Below, one piece after another: positions 34,984-43,085 of a DNA stretch of 64,000 nt. Position numbers and translations under genes: made by a program. Source of the DNA: Paenibacillus riograndensis SBR5 (GTDB lineage Bacteria > Bacillota > Bacilli > Paenibacillales > Paenibacillaceae); NCBI RefSeq assembly GCF_000981585.1, contig NZ_LN831776.1:2867001-2931000 (forward strand). Direction: 5' to 3'. A model generated the notes under the pieces. That model had not been told where the DNA came from, made no database searches, and saw nothing but the letters and a program-made list of their open reading frames with translations. The first letter of the stretch is position 1. The number at the start of each line of letters is the position of its first letter.

Positions 34984-35442
34984 ATGGGCATTTCTGCAGG
35001 AAGAAAAAGAAAAACCAAATGGTGGGCTGTTATTTTTATAATCTTAGGCGTAATTGCACTCTTAATAGGGGGAGGAATTCTCTTTAGCGCGCCGGGGCGG
35101 CGTGAAGTTGGGCGGCTTACCTTCGGAGATGTAGATTTCAAAAAGCTGCGCAACGGCATCTATGTGGGGCAATTCACCGGCACAAAGGATCATTTCAGAG
35201 ATACCAAGGTTCAGGTAACTATCCGCGGGGGACAGATCTCAGATATTCAAATACTCAAAGGGGCTTTAGATAAACAAGGAAAACCGTTGGAACTGAAGAA
35301 GGGGCAAAGCATAGCTGATTTGTTTGACCATGTGATACAGTCGCAATCGCTTCAGGTTGATGTTATCAGCGGCGCGACGCTTACCTCCAAAGCACATCTT
35401 AAGGCACTGGAAAATGCGCTAAAGCAAGCGCAGACGGAATAA
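34984..35442 (+). CDS. Membrane-anchored FMN-binding domain protein
   Basis: 152 residues. A basic N-terminus, one membrane helix (about 15-36) and an outward-facing domain. This domain ends in VDVISGATLTSKAH, which carries the (S/T)GAT motif where ApbE attaches FMN covalently to Thr in FMN_bind proteins (NqrC/RnfG/PplA-like). ATG 34984 follows AGGAAGGAGGGAG. It is likely an extracytoplasmic electron carrier. It lies between a TetR gene and a flavodoxin gene; no ApbE or membrane flavin reductase is encoded nearby. Confidence 0.85.
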   Translation: MGISAGRKRKTKWWAVIFIILGVIALLIGGGILFSAPGRREVGRLTFGDVDFKKLRNGIYVGQFTGTKDHFRDTKVQVTIRGGQISDIQILKGALDKQGKPLELKKGQSIADLFDHVIQSQSLQVDVISGATLTSKAHLKALENALKQAQTE

Positions 35443-35462
35443 TTCATAAGAGGAGGATTCAC

Positions 35463-35984
35463 ATGAATATTGCAGTCATTTCGTATTCTTTTACCGGGAA
35501 CAATAAGTCATTAGCGGGGAGCGTAGCCAAAGAGCTGTCGGCAGAGCATATACAAATTTCCGAACCGAAGACCCGCACGATGGGCTCAATTGCCCTGGAC
35601 ATGATGTTCAGCAGGACCCCGCAGGTACAGCCGGCACCGGAAACCATGGAAAGCTATGATTTGCTTCTCTTTTTCGGACCCGTTTGGATGGGCCATGTGG
35701 CCGCTCCGCTCCGCGCATATCTCAAGTATCTGAAGTCACATCCGCAAAGGTACGGGTTCCTGTCCATCAGCGGTGGAGCGGACGGCTCCAACCCGAAGCT
35801 GACAGGCGATCTCCGCAAAAGAGCAGGTGCAGATCCCGCTGTACTTATCGACCTGCATATAGCTGACCTATTGCCTAATCGCGAAAAAACTGTCCGAAAA
35901 GATACCTCCGCCTACCGGCTAAACGACAGCGATATTCATACATTGACCCATACGATGATGAAGACAATAAGAGATGTGATTTAA
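35463..35984 (+). CDS. Flavodoxin-family protein
   Basis: 173 residues. The N-terminal FMN phosphate loop reads SYSFTGNNKSLA, and the second FMN loop region FFGPVWMGHVAAPLRAYL is typical of flavodoxin-like NAD(P)H reductases or flavodoxins. ATG 35463 follows AAGAGGAGG, 20 bases after the FMN_bind gene, so they are co-transcribed. It may pass electrons to or act alongside the surface flavoprotein; this is inference from context. Confidence 0.85.
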   Translation: MNIAVISYSFTGNNKSLAGSVAKELSAEHIQISEPKTRTMGSIALDMMFSRTPQVQPAPETMESYDLLLFFGPVWMGHVAAPLRAYLKYLKSHPQRYGFLSISGGADGSNPKLTGDLRKRAGADPAVLIDLHIADLLPNREKTVRKDTSAYRLNDSDIHTLTHTMMKTIRDVI

Positions 35985-36030
35985 CTGGCGTTTTGAAGGG
36001 CACGCGGTTTTCGGAAAAGCAGCCGGAAAA

Positions 36031-36068
36031 CAGACCGTAATCTTTCGGACGAAAGCGGTCTGTTTCTC
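36031..36068. terminator. Terminator between convergent genes
   Basis: CAGACCG (36031-36037) with CGGTCTG (36056-36062), enclosing CTTTC/GAAAG, and T-rich flanks on both sides. It serves the flavodoxin operon and the VOC gene. Confidence 0.75.
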
Positions 36069-36069
36069 T

Positions 36070-36435
36070 CTAGCTATGCTCCGCCAACTGCACCTCAAAG
36101 CCGTCCGGGTCCAGGATGTAAAAGAACCGCAGCTGGGGGTTCGGCGTGACCGGCCCCCGCAACACGGGAATGCCCCGGCTTTTCAAGTACTCTATGGCCT
36201 CATCCAGCGATTTTACTTCAAACCCGATAGAAACACCGCATTCCGGCTTCACAGCCTGGTCATTTGCCTGAATAAGCTCGACTTTGGGTTGCTCCGCCGT
36301 GCCTAACATAACTATCTGTTTTCCTCTGCTCTCAAATCTGCGTTCAATCGGAAGCCCCAGTATGCCGTGATAGAAATTAAGGGAAGCCTCCAGATCGCGC
36401 ACTCTGAGGGTAATCCAATTCAGGCTCAATATCAT
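36070..36435 (-). CDS. VOC-family (glyoxalase/bleomycin-resistance-like) protein
   Basis: 121 residues, a typical single VOC domain: LNWITLRVRDLEASLNFYHGILGL at the start, a middle loop with VELIQ, then the second beta-alpha-beta-beta unit ending in FYILDPDGFEVQLAE, whose final Glu is the metal ligand position. The start at 36433-36435 is preferred, with AAGGGAA 10 bases upstream, because the longer frame to 36846 adds a non-family segment and overlaps the LysR gene. Divergent from the LysR gene. Activity unknown. Confidence 0.88.
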   Translation of the reverse strand: MILSLNWITLRVRDLEASLNFYHGILGLPIERRFESRGKQIVMLGTAEQPKVELIQANDQAVKPECGVSIGFEVKSLDEAIEYLKSRGIPVLRGPVTPNPQLRFFYILDPDGFEVQLAEHS

Positions 36436-36562
36436 CTCTTTATGATTCCCTTCTATGAATATTCTATTTTGTTCATTATACGCCATTTTGCACTGGACAG
36501 GGAGAAGTGGAATAATGATCATACCGGTATGAAACAAGGTAAAAGGAAAGGAGCTGTAACAA

Positions 36563-37432
36563 GTGGTTGATTTTGAGTGGTATCGAAGTTTTTGCACGAT
36601 ATATAAGCACAACTCGGTGTCCGAGGCAGCAAAGGCGCGGATAATGACACAACCGGCAATGAGCCAGCATTTAGCCTCCCTGGAAGCTGAGGTTGGTGAA
36701 GCCTTATTCATCAGAACTTCACGAAAAATAATTCCAACGGAACGGGGAAAGCAGTTGTATTCACAGCTGGCTCCGCTTATTGAGTCGCTGGAGGAGACCA
36801 CGATGAATTTCAAATCGGCTTCTTTACCTACGCTCAGCTCTATCAAAATAGGAACTCCCCACGAATTTTATACGGAAAAAGTACTTCCACAGCTGCATAA
36901 ATGCAAGATTAGTGTGATTTCAAATTTTGGAACCGCCGATCAATTGCTGGAACTGCTGAAGGAAGATAAAGCAGATCTTATCATTACATCGAAAAGATAC
37001 CAAACACCAGGTGTAGAGTATCTGAAATTCATGGATGAAGAATTCGTGATTGTTGCGCCCGGGCATTGTGAGATCCCCCATACAGACAACCTGGAGCTAA
37101 AAGAACGGTGGCTCTCTTCGCAAAACTGGATAAGCTACGGGCTGGATTTGCCGATAATAAGAAGAATTTGGAGAGAGCATTTTAAAAAACGCCCTCAAAT
37201 CAGGCCGATCCATATCATACCTAATCTGCATATGATCCTAAAGGCAATCGGGAATGGCGTGGGGCTAAGTGTTATCCCTACATATATATTAAGGAATTCG
37301 GCAGATGAAAAATCGAAAGTTATTTTTAAAGAATTAAGAGTGGAAAATGAGCTGTTTTTCGCCTATAAATTAAAACATAAACAACTGCCTCAGCTTCACG
37401 AGATGATGACAATCATACGTGGAGATGAATAG
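36563..37432 (+). CDS. LysR-family transcriptional regulator
   Basis: 289 residues. The N-terminal winged helix shows FCTIYKHNSVSEAAKARIMTQPAMSQHLASLE in parts and RTSRKIIPTERG; the C-terminal co-inducer domain follows. GTG 36563 has AAAGGAGCTG upstream. It is divergent from the VOC gene and 128 bases before a DJ-1-family gene, either of which could be its target. Confidence 0.92.
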   Translation: MVDFEWYRSFCTIYKHNSVSEAAKARIMTQPAMSQHLASLEAEVGEALFIRTSRKIIPTERGKQLYSQLAPLIESLEETTMNFKSASLPTLSSIKIGTPHEFYTEKVLPQLHKCKISVISNFGTADQLLELLKEDKADLIITSKRYQTPGVEYLKFMDEEFVIVAPGHCEIPHTDNLELKERWLSSQNWISYGLDLPIIRRIWREHFKKRPQIRPIHIIPNLHMILKAIGNGVGLSVIPTYILRNSADEKSKVIFKELRVENELFFAYKLKHKQLPQLHEMMTIIRGDE

Positions 37433-37560
37433 AGGGCGCCAGTATTTATTTTTTCTATAAAAATATTTATGGATAAGTTATGATTTCATAATTTGTTTTA
37501 TATCAAATCCGCCCTTAGAATGAAGGAGGCAAGAAAATTATTAAATTGGAGGCAATCTAA

Positions 37561-38220
37561 ATGGCAAAAAAAGTGTTGATCGTCGTTACGAATCATACGG
37601 AAATTCATGAAGGCAGACCGACTGGGATCTGGCTGTCTGAGTTTGCCGAAGCTTATATGGGATTTATCAGCCAAGGGTATGAAGTTCTGGTGGCAAGCCC
37701 GCTTGGAGGCCAAGCACCTGTCGATCCCGGCAGTGTGGATGACCATACAGCACAAGAAATTTTGGATACCCAAAAATATCTGGAGAACACGATAAAGCTT
37801 GATGAAGTATCCGCAGAGAACTTCGATGCTATTTTCTTGCCGGGGGGTCACGGAACAATGTATGATTTGCCTGACAATCAGGCTCTTCAGAAGCTGCTGC
37901 GCGATTTCTATGAAGCGGACAAGATCGTAGCTGCCGTATGTCACGGTCCTGCCGGACTGGTGGGTGCTACATTGTCTTCGGGTCAACCCCTTGTGGCTGG
38001 CAAACGCGTGAATGCTTTTACGGATCGTGAAGAGGCGGACACGACGCTGGATAAACATCTTCCTTTCCTGCTAGAAAGCAAGCTGCGTGATTTAGGTGCG
38101 ATCTATGTGGCTGCGCCGAATTGGACTTCCCATGTTGAAGTGGACGGCAACCTGATCACCGGGCAAAATCCGCAATCGACGGTTGCTGTAACCGAAGCGG
38201 TTATCGCAAAACTGGGTTAA
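37561..38220 (+). CDS. DJ-1/PfpI-family protein, class I glutamine-amidotransferase fold
   Basis: 219 residues. The nucleophile elbow AVCHGPAGL with the conserved Cys (about residue 127) and the acidic residue earlier (FLPGGHGTMYDLPDN) match the Hsp31/HchA-like or glyoxalase III-like branch of DJ-1 proteins. Possible roles are methylglyoxal detoxification or deglycase activity. ATG 37561 follows TTGGAGGCAATC. It lies after the LysR gene on the same strand. Confidence 0.88.
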   Translation: MAKKVLIVVTNHTEIHEGRPTGIWLSEFAEAYMGFISQGYEVLVASPLGGQAPVDPGSVDDHTAQEILDTQKYLENTIKLDEVSAENFDAIFLPGGHGTMYDLPDNQALQKLLRDFYEADKIVAAVCHGPAGLVGATLSSGQPLVAGKRVNAFTDREEADTTLDKHLPFLLESKLRDLGAIYVAAPNWTSHVEVDGNLITGQNPQSTVAVTEAVIAKLG

Positions 38221-38254
38221 TTCGAAAGTCAAGGCTTTAAATCGGCCTCAACCT

Positions 38255-38288
38255 AAAAACGGCCCCTGAGCTTTTTACAGCCCGGGGG
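38255..38288 (-). terminator. Terminator of the aldolase gene
   Basis: On the minus strand CCCC-GGGCT pairs with AGCTC-A-GGGG (one bulge, one G-U pair) and is followed by GTTTTTAGG. Confidence 0.65.
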
Positions 38289-38304
38289 TCGTGCTATTTC
38301 TTTC

Positions 38305-39192
38305 TTAGGTAATGGAGGCTTCGTAAATGGCCTCAGTGGATTTTGCCAGCATAGCGTTGAATTCATCATCCGTTTGCTGATCGCTGAGCCCTTGGGATAA
38401 AGCACGGGAGAAGCTGGCGATCAGCCCGTGGTTATGGGCGAGCTTGTCATTGGCTTCCGCTTGTGTATAACCGCCGGACAAAGCCACCACCCGTACCACA
38501 TGCGGGTCTTGGATTAAATCGCTGTAGAAATTATCTTCGGTCGGAATGGACAGCTTCAGCATGACTTTTACGTCTTTGCCCAGGGCGGATAGCCGGGTGG
38601 AGATTTCCTGTTTTAGAAGCCGCTCGGCTTGTCCTTTATCTGCCATGTGAATATCCACTTCCGGTTCGATTATCGGCACCAGGCCATATGCGGCGATTTG
38701 CTCCGCGACAGCAACCTGCTGTTCGACAACTTTTTGGATGCCGACGGGATTCGCTTCCTTGATTAGGGACCGCATCTTGGTCCCAAAAATATTTTTTTGC
38801 ACGGCGCGCTTCAGGAGCTCATCCAATCCGGGGATGGGCTTCATGAGCTGAACCCCGTTCTCAGGCCCGGCCAGACCTTGATCGATTTTCAAAAAAGGCA
38901 CTATACCTTTCTGCTCCCACAGATAATCGGCGGTAAATTGGCCGTCAATGGAGCGGTCCATCGTGTTCTCAAAAAGGATTGCACCCAAAATGTGTCTGGA
39001 ATTAAACGCCGGGCTCTTAATAATACGTGTTCTCATTTCATGCACCAGTTCAAACATCTCTTCTTCATTGGAATAGCGGTTTTCCTGAATACCGTATTGC
39101 AGCAGCGCTTTGGGAGTGCTTCCGCCGCTTTGATCCAAAGCCGCAATAAAGCCCTTCCCCGTGTGAATCCGGTCCAATTGTTTCGTATTCAT
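38305..39192 (-). CDS. fda: Fructose-bisphosphate aldolase class I
   Basis: 295 residues, close to the usual size of the bacterial class I enzyme. Visible features: FIAALDQSGGSTPKAL, ILFENTMDR, VPFLKIDQGL, PIIEPEVDI and the Schiff-base region VMLKLSIPTEDNFY, then VVALSGGYTQ. It splits fructose 1,6-bisphosphate without a metal ion. ATG preceded by AAAGGGGACA. Divergent from a pyruvate kinase-like gene with 133 bases between, so the two may be co-regulated. Confidence 0.93.
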   Translation of the reverse strand: MNTKQLDRIHTGKGFIAALDQSGGSTPKALLQYGIQENRYSNEEEMFELVHEMRTRIIKSPAFNSRHILGAILFENTMDRSIDGQFTADYLWEQKGIVPFLKIDQGLAGPENGVQLMKPIPGLDELLKRAVQKNIFGTKMRSLIKEANPVGIQKVVEQQVAVAEQIAAYGLVPIIEPEVDIHMADKGQAERLLKQEISTRLSALGKDVKVMLKLSIPTEDNFYSDLIQDPHVVRVVALSGGYTQAEANDKLAHNHGLIASFSRALSQGLSDQQTDDEFNAMLAKSTEAIYEASIT

Positions 39193-39325
39193 GGATATGT
39201 CCCCTTTCCTTCCGTAAAGTGAATGGCAACTGTCTCAATCATGTATAGTTTAGTTAGAAAAAACGAACAATGCAAACTAGACGAATAGACAGGGAAGTCA
39301 AACAGGTTAGGGAAGGTGGATTCAT

Positions 39326-40435
39326 ATGAGTATTGATTTGATCTGCACGATAGGTCCGGCCAGTTCTTCTCCTGCTGTCCTCAAGGAGTTGCTGCGGGGT
39401 GGTATGACTACCGCCCGGCTCAATATGTCACACGGGAGCCATGAGGAGCATGGGCGGGTCATTGAAGCTGTACGGGCAGCCGCCGCCGAAACGGGACAGC
39501 CCGTAAGGATTATGGGGGACTTGCAGGGACCGAAAATCCGTCTGAAGAGCATCCAAGGGGATGCGGTTACATTAGAAGAGGGCCAGACGTTTATCCTTGA
39601 CCAGTCAGATGAACCGGGAAGCCGGGAGCGCGCTGCGCTCGATAATCCCGGAGTGATGGAGGATATTTTACAAGGAGCCGCTATCTTAATCAATGACGGG
39701 GAGGTCAAGCTTGAGGTGACGGACAAGCACCCGCAAAGGATCACAACAAGGGTAATCGTCGGTGGCATGATCGGCAGCCGAAAAGGGGTTAATCTTCCGG
39801 GAACCCTAATCCGCCTGCCGGCCATTACGGAGAAAGACAAACAGGATCTTCAGTTCCTGCTGGAGCATCATGTGGATTGGATCGCTTGTTCTTTTATCCG
39901 TGAGGCCTCGCATCTGCAGGAAATCCGCGATTATGTATCCCTGCTGGGGAAATACAGCCAACCGGGGCTCATTTCCAAGATCGAAACCATTCAAGCCGTG
40001 CGTAACTTTCCAGCCATCATGGAGGCGTCTGACGGAATCATGATTGCGCGCGGAGATCTGGGTGTGGAGCTGCCTTTTGAGCGAATCCCGTTCATTCAGA
40101 AAACGGTGCTCCGCGAATGCAGTCTATCCAAAACCTATGTAATTACGGCTACCCAAATGCTGCAATCCATGGTGGAGCATCCGGTTCCGACGCGGGCAGA
40201 GGTAACAGATGTCTCTCAGGCTGTTCTGGACGGGAGCGATGGCGTGATGCTGTCCGCAGAAAGCTCGGTCGGCCATTATCCGGTGCGAAGCACGCAAGTC
40301 CTGAATACGGTTGCCCAATTTGCGGAGAACATGCGCGAGCAGGGGGAGCGCGGTATTTCACTGGAAGAGCTATGCGCGGATGCCCCTTTTGATAAGGCGT
40401 TCAAGAAGGTTGCTATCTATAACCGGGCGGATTAA
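39326..40435 (+). CDS. Short pyruvate kinase lacking the C-terminal domain
   Basis: 369 residues. The catalytic A and B domains look complete: TARLNMSHGS (substrate Arg and Asn), MGDLQGPKIR (catalytic Lys region), GSRKGVNLPG, SKIETIQAVRN, MIARGDLGVE and TATQMLQSM...PTRAEVTDV. The protein ends soon after NTVAQFAENM and lacks the allosteric C domain found in the usual form of about 470 residues (and the extra domain of Bacillus Pyk). It converts phosphoenolpyruvate and ADP to pyruvate, or may have another partner. ATG 39326 follows GGGAAGGTGG. Probably a second, accessory pyruvate kinase. Confidence 0.85.
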   Translation: MSIDLICTIGPASSSPAVLKELLRGGMTTARLNMSHGSHEEHGRVIEAVRAAAAETGQPVRIMGDLQGPKIRLKSIQGDAVTLEEGQTFILDQSDEPGSRERAALDNPGVMEDILQGAAILINDGEVKLEVTDKHPQRITTRVIVGGMIGSRKGVNLPGTLIRLPAITEKDKQDLQFLLEHHVDWIACSFIREASHLQEIRDYVSLLGKYSQPGLISKIETIQAVRNFPAIMEASDGIMIARGDLGVELPFERIPFIQKTVLRECSLSKTYVITATQMLQSMVEHPVPTRAEVTDVSQAVLDGSDGVMLSAESSVGHYPVRSTQVLNTVAQFAENMREQGERGISLEELCADAPFDKAFKKVAIYNRAD

Positions 40436-41111
40436 TATGGTTTAGCAATGCAATAATGAACATGCCGAACATGAACATCAATGACAACGCCTGATAAACC
40501 TCCATGGCCTCACCTAAAGGCTTTCGTAGAAAGCCACTTCGTAAGCATCAGCTTTTCGGGAAGTTAGCCGACCACCCTTGCAAGCCTTCTATTGTTCAAT
40601 CGGTATAGCATATTATGGTAAGTTAGATGCTAGTTGGAAAAAGGGAACTTATTTTTCCGGAAATTAAGAAATCCTGAGAGTTAAGTGGAAAAAGTAAACC
40701 AAATTGGGCTACTTTTCCTGAACAATGGCGAAATGAGCTGAATTAGTGTCCCTTTTTCCACTTATATCTGCCGAGAATAGGGAACTCCGGCAAATTAGTT
40801 AACCTTTTTCCACTTAAAGAGTTGCTGTAGGATTCATGGGGAGTCGTTCTCCAGGTAACCCAAGAACCAAGACGGCTGCACTGTCCCGTGGAGGACGGCA
40901 CAGCCGTTTTTGTTTATACCGGATTACCGAAGGGCCGGTTTCTTTGTTGCAGCGATTGGAACAACGGTCCGTTCGCGGAGTGTCCTCACAAAGTGCTCAC
41001 GTATATCCTACTCAAAACAACAAGAGCTGTCCTAAATAGCCCTTTCATGGCTTTTGGAGCAGCCCCTTTTGCCCTCTTTTTCTATGACAGACAAGGAGAG
41101 GGCAGGAAGCC
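40436..41111. other. Non-coding region with a composite repeat
   Basis: No gene seen; open frames are short and lack ribosome sites. The middle part (40628-40915) is the composite repeat. The remainder (40916-41111) shows no recognised feature. Confidence 0.6.
40628..40915. repeat. Composite repeat, copy A (motif block plus terminal hairpin)
   Basis: About 290 bp nearly identical to 53803-54090. It holds two forward motifs (about 40630 and 40683), two reverse motifs (about 40741 and 40794), then AGGATTCATGGGGAGTCG, GTTCTCCAGGTAAC and a hairpin ACGGCTG...CAGCCGTTTTTG that looks like a terminator. A diverged relative of its first part lies at 917-1102. Confidence 0.85.
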
Positions 41112-42002
41112 TTATACCTGCGAAATCGGATAATACAGATTGCATTCGCAGTACTGCTTGTTGCATCTGGCGTAATTAATCAGCTCGAAGCTGAATTTTT
41201 CCTTCAGGTCAAATTGTACGGTGGGCATCCATGTTTCAAAGATGTACCTCCAGATGGTGCTTAAGGATTTGGAATTAATCTCTTCGGGCCGGTGGGGGCC
41301 CATATAGGTGAACACACCGTATCTGTGAGGAGCAACATGCTTGACCGACATATCCGGCGGAACGATGCTGCTCTGATTAATTTCGACGGACGGCTGGTAC
41401 CAGGTATAACCCTGAAACGGCTCCGGAACGGTGGTATACCCGATATAAATATCTTTGTTAACCGGATTGATGATTCTTGGCCGGTCCTTATAAAAGAAGG
41501 CGACACCCAGCCGGTTGGCCGTCTGATTTGCCATGTTATCATTTACATCCACCTGATATTCGAGTCCGGCAATCGAAAAGGGGGGCAATACGCTGGTGGA
41601 ATGGAAATAGACAAGACCTTCTCCCGCCCGGTGCAGAAAATCGGCATTGAACCGGTCCATGATCTGCAGCGGAGTGGGACTCCGCCGCCATTTGGCCGGG
41701 CTGATGTTGAATTCCTCCTTGAACACTCTGCTATAAGTGCGTTCGCAGCCGAAAGAGTATTTGGAGGAGATAAATTCGATGCTGTTCCGTTCATGGATCA
41801 GGTCTCCCAGCGACAAGGCGATCCTTCTTCTGCGCACGTACTCCATCAGGCCGATGGCCGTGGCCCCTTTCCAGATGCGGAGTAAATGGAATTTGGAGAT
41901 GTTCACCTGCTCCGAGATAAGGTCCAGGCTTAGTTCCTCCAGCAGATGATCTTCGATAAATTCTGTAGTTTGGTTGATCGTTTCCAGGAGATGAAGTTCC
42001 AT
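41112..42002 (-). CDS. AraC-family regulator with GyrI-like effector-binding domain
   Basis: 296 residues. N-terminal AraC DNA-binding domain (about 5-108: SLDLISEQVNISKFHLLRIW; FGCERTYSRVFKEEFNISPAKWR), followed by a GyrI/AraC_E_bind ligand domain (about 120-290), the layout of Rob/BmrR-like small-molecule sensors. ATG at 42000-42002 follows AAAGGAGCG; the frame open to 42194 is rejected. It is divergent from the nucleotidyltransferase-UvrA-FGE operon, which it may activate in response to a drug-like ligand. Confidence 0.9.
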   Translation of the reverse strand: MELHLLETINQTTEFIEDHLLEELSLDLISEQVNISKFHLLRIWKGATAIGLMEYVRRRRIALSLGDLIHERNSIEFISSKYSFGCERTYSRVFKEEFNISPAKWRRSPTPLQIMDRFNADFLHRAGEGLVYFHSTSVLPPFSIAGLEYQVDVNDNMANQTANRLGVAFFYKDRPRIINPVNKDIYIGYTTVPEPFQGYTWYQPSVEINQSSIVPPDMSVKHVAPHRYGVFTYMGPHRPEEINSKSLSTIWRYIFETWMPTVQFDLKEKFSFELINYARCNKQYCECNLYYPISQV

Positions 42003-42145
42003 ATTCGCTCCTTTGCAAGCTGAACGTGTGCCGGATAACCCAGCAATTTTTGTCCGGTTCTTTAAGCCGCAGTGTAGTATGATTCTACCATAAACGGAAA
42101 ATCTGAAAAGGGAATTTTTATAAGAAGAAGGAGGAGTGCAAGAGA

Positions 42146-43060
42146 ATGGATGATGCACAGCAGGCAGAGCTGAGAGCGCGCTACATAGCCGCACAGGACA
42201 GCTTCATCTCCAAGGTCAGCAGTGATCCGAATGTGATAGCCCTTATTGTCAGCGGAAGTCTGGCCTATGATGTGATCTGGGAAAAAAGCGATATTGACAT
42301 GACCATGGTCGTCAGAGACCAGCCTCTTACTACTACAACCTATTGTATCGATGAGGACGGGATTCTGATCAATGTGTATCTTGTGGTCCGCAGTACGTTC
42401 AAACGGGGGATGGAGCGGGCGCTCGGCGGGTCTTTTCACCAATCCTACTATTCCAAAGGGAAGATGGTGTATTCGACGGATGACAGTCTGATCGAATACT
42501 TCGAAGACCTCAAGACAGCCGGCAGTGATGATATTGCGATTTCAGCGCTCTACATAGCCAGTGAGCTGGTGCATTTGCGCGACAAGGCCCGGAAGTGGCT
42601 GACGGTAAGAAAGGATCTTCTCTATGCGCAGTACTACTTGTTAAAAGCGGCAGAATCAGTTGCTCATATGGAGCTCTGCATCCACGGGGAAGCCATATCC
42701 AGGGAAGCCATCCAGAGAGCCCAGGCGCTGAACCCGGAGGTTCTTGTTCCGTTTTATCAGGAGGCAATGTCCCGTCATTTGAGTGCAGAGGAAATAGAGC
42801 GCGGATTAGAACGGCTGGACCAGGTGCTGGAGCGCCATCTCCCGGTTTTTTCAAAACCGGTAATTGAGTTCATGCGGGATGAAGAGATCAAAACCGTAAC
42901 GCTGATCAATAAGCATTTCCACGTACAGAGTGACCAGTTGCTTGGCATTATGGACTATCTGGTCCAGCAAGGCATCCTTGAAAAGGTGACCCAGACGATT
43001 CGCATTACACCCAAAAGCAAGCGGGCCGTAGAGGAAGCTGGTTATTTGTATATTCCGTAA
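42146..43060 (+). CDS. Nucleotidyltransferase-domain protein
   Basis: 304 residues. The nucleotidyltransferase signature is clear: SGSLAYDVIWEKSDIDM, that is Gly-Ser followed by Asp-x-Asp, near residues 36-53, as in the MNT/kanamycin-type superfamily. The rest is helical, and the C-terminal part (about 225-304) resembles a winged helix. First gene of a three-gene run; the next gene starts 25 bases downstream. ATG 42146 follows AGAAGAAGGAGGAG. The target could be a small molecule, as in aminoglycoside adenylyltransferases, or a protein or RNA; this cannot be told from the sequence. Confidence 0.8.
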   Translation: MDDAQQAELRARYIAAQDSFISKVSSDPNVIALIVSGSLAYDVIWEKSDIDMTMVVRDQPLTTTTYCIDEDGILINVYLVVRSTFKRGMERALGGSFHQSYYSKGKMVYSTDDSLIEYFEDLKTAGSDDIAISALYIASELVHLRDKARKWLTVRKDLLYAQYYLLKAAESVAHMELCIHGEAISREAIQRAQALNPEVLVPFYQEAMSRHLSAEEIERGLERLDQVLERHLPVFSKPVIEFMRDEEIKTVTLINKHFHVQSDQLLGIMDYLVQQGILEKVTQTIRITPKSKRAVEEAGYLYIP

Positions 43061-43085
43061 CACGAGTGCAGAAAGGAGCTTCAGC

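Noticed and set aside
36436..36846. N-terminal extension of the VOC protein
   Set aside because: The extra 137 residues match no VOC feature, cross the promoter region and overlap the divergent LysR gene; a better start is at 36433-36435.
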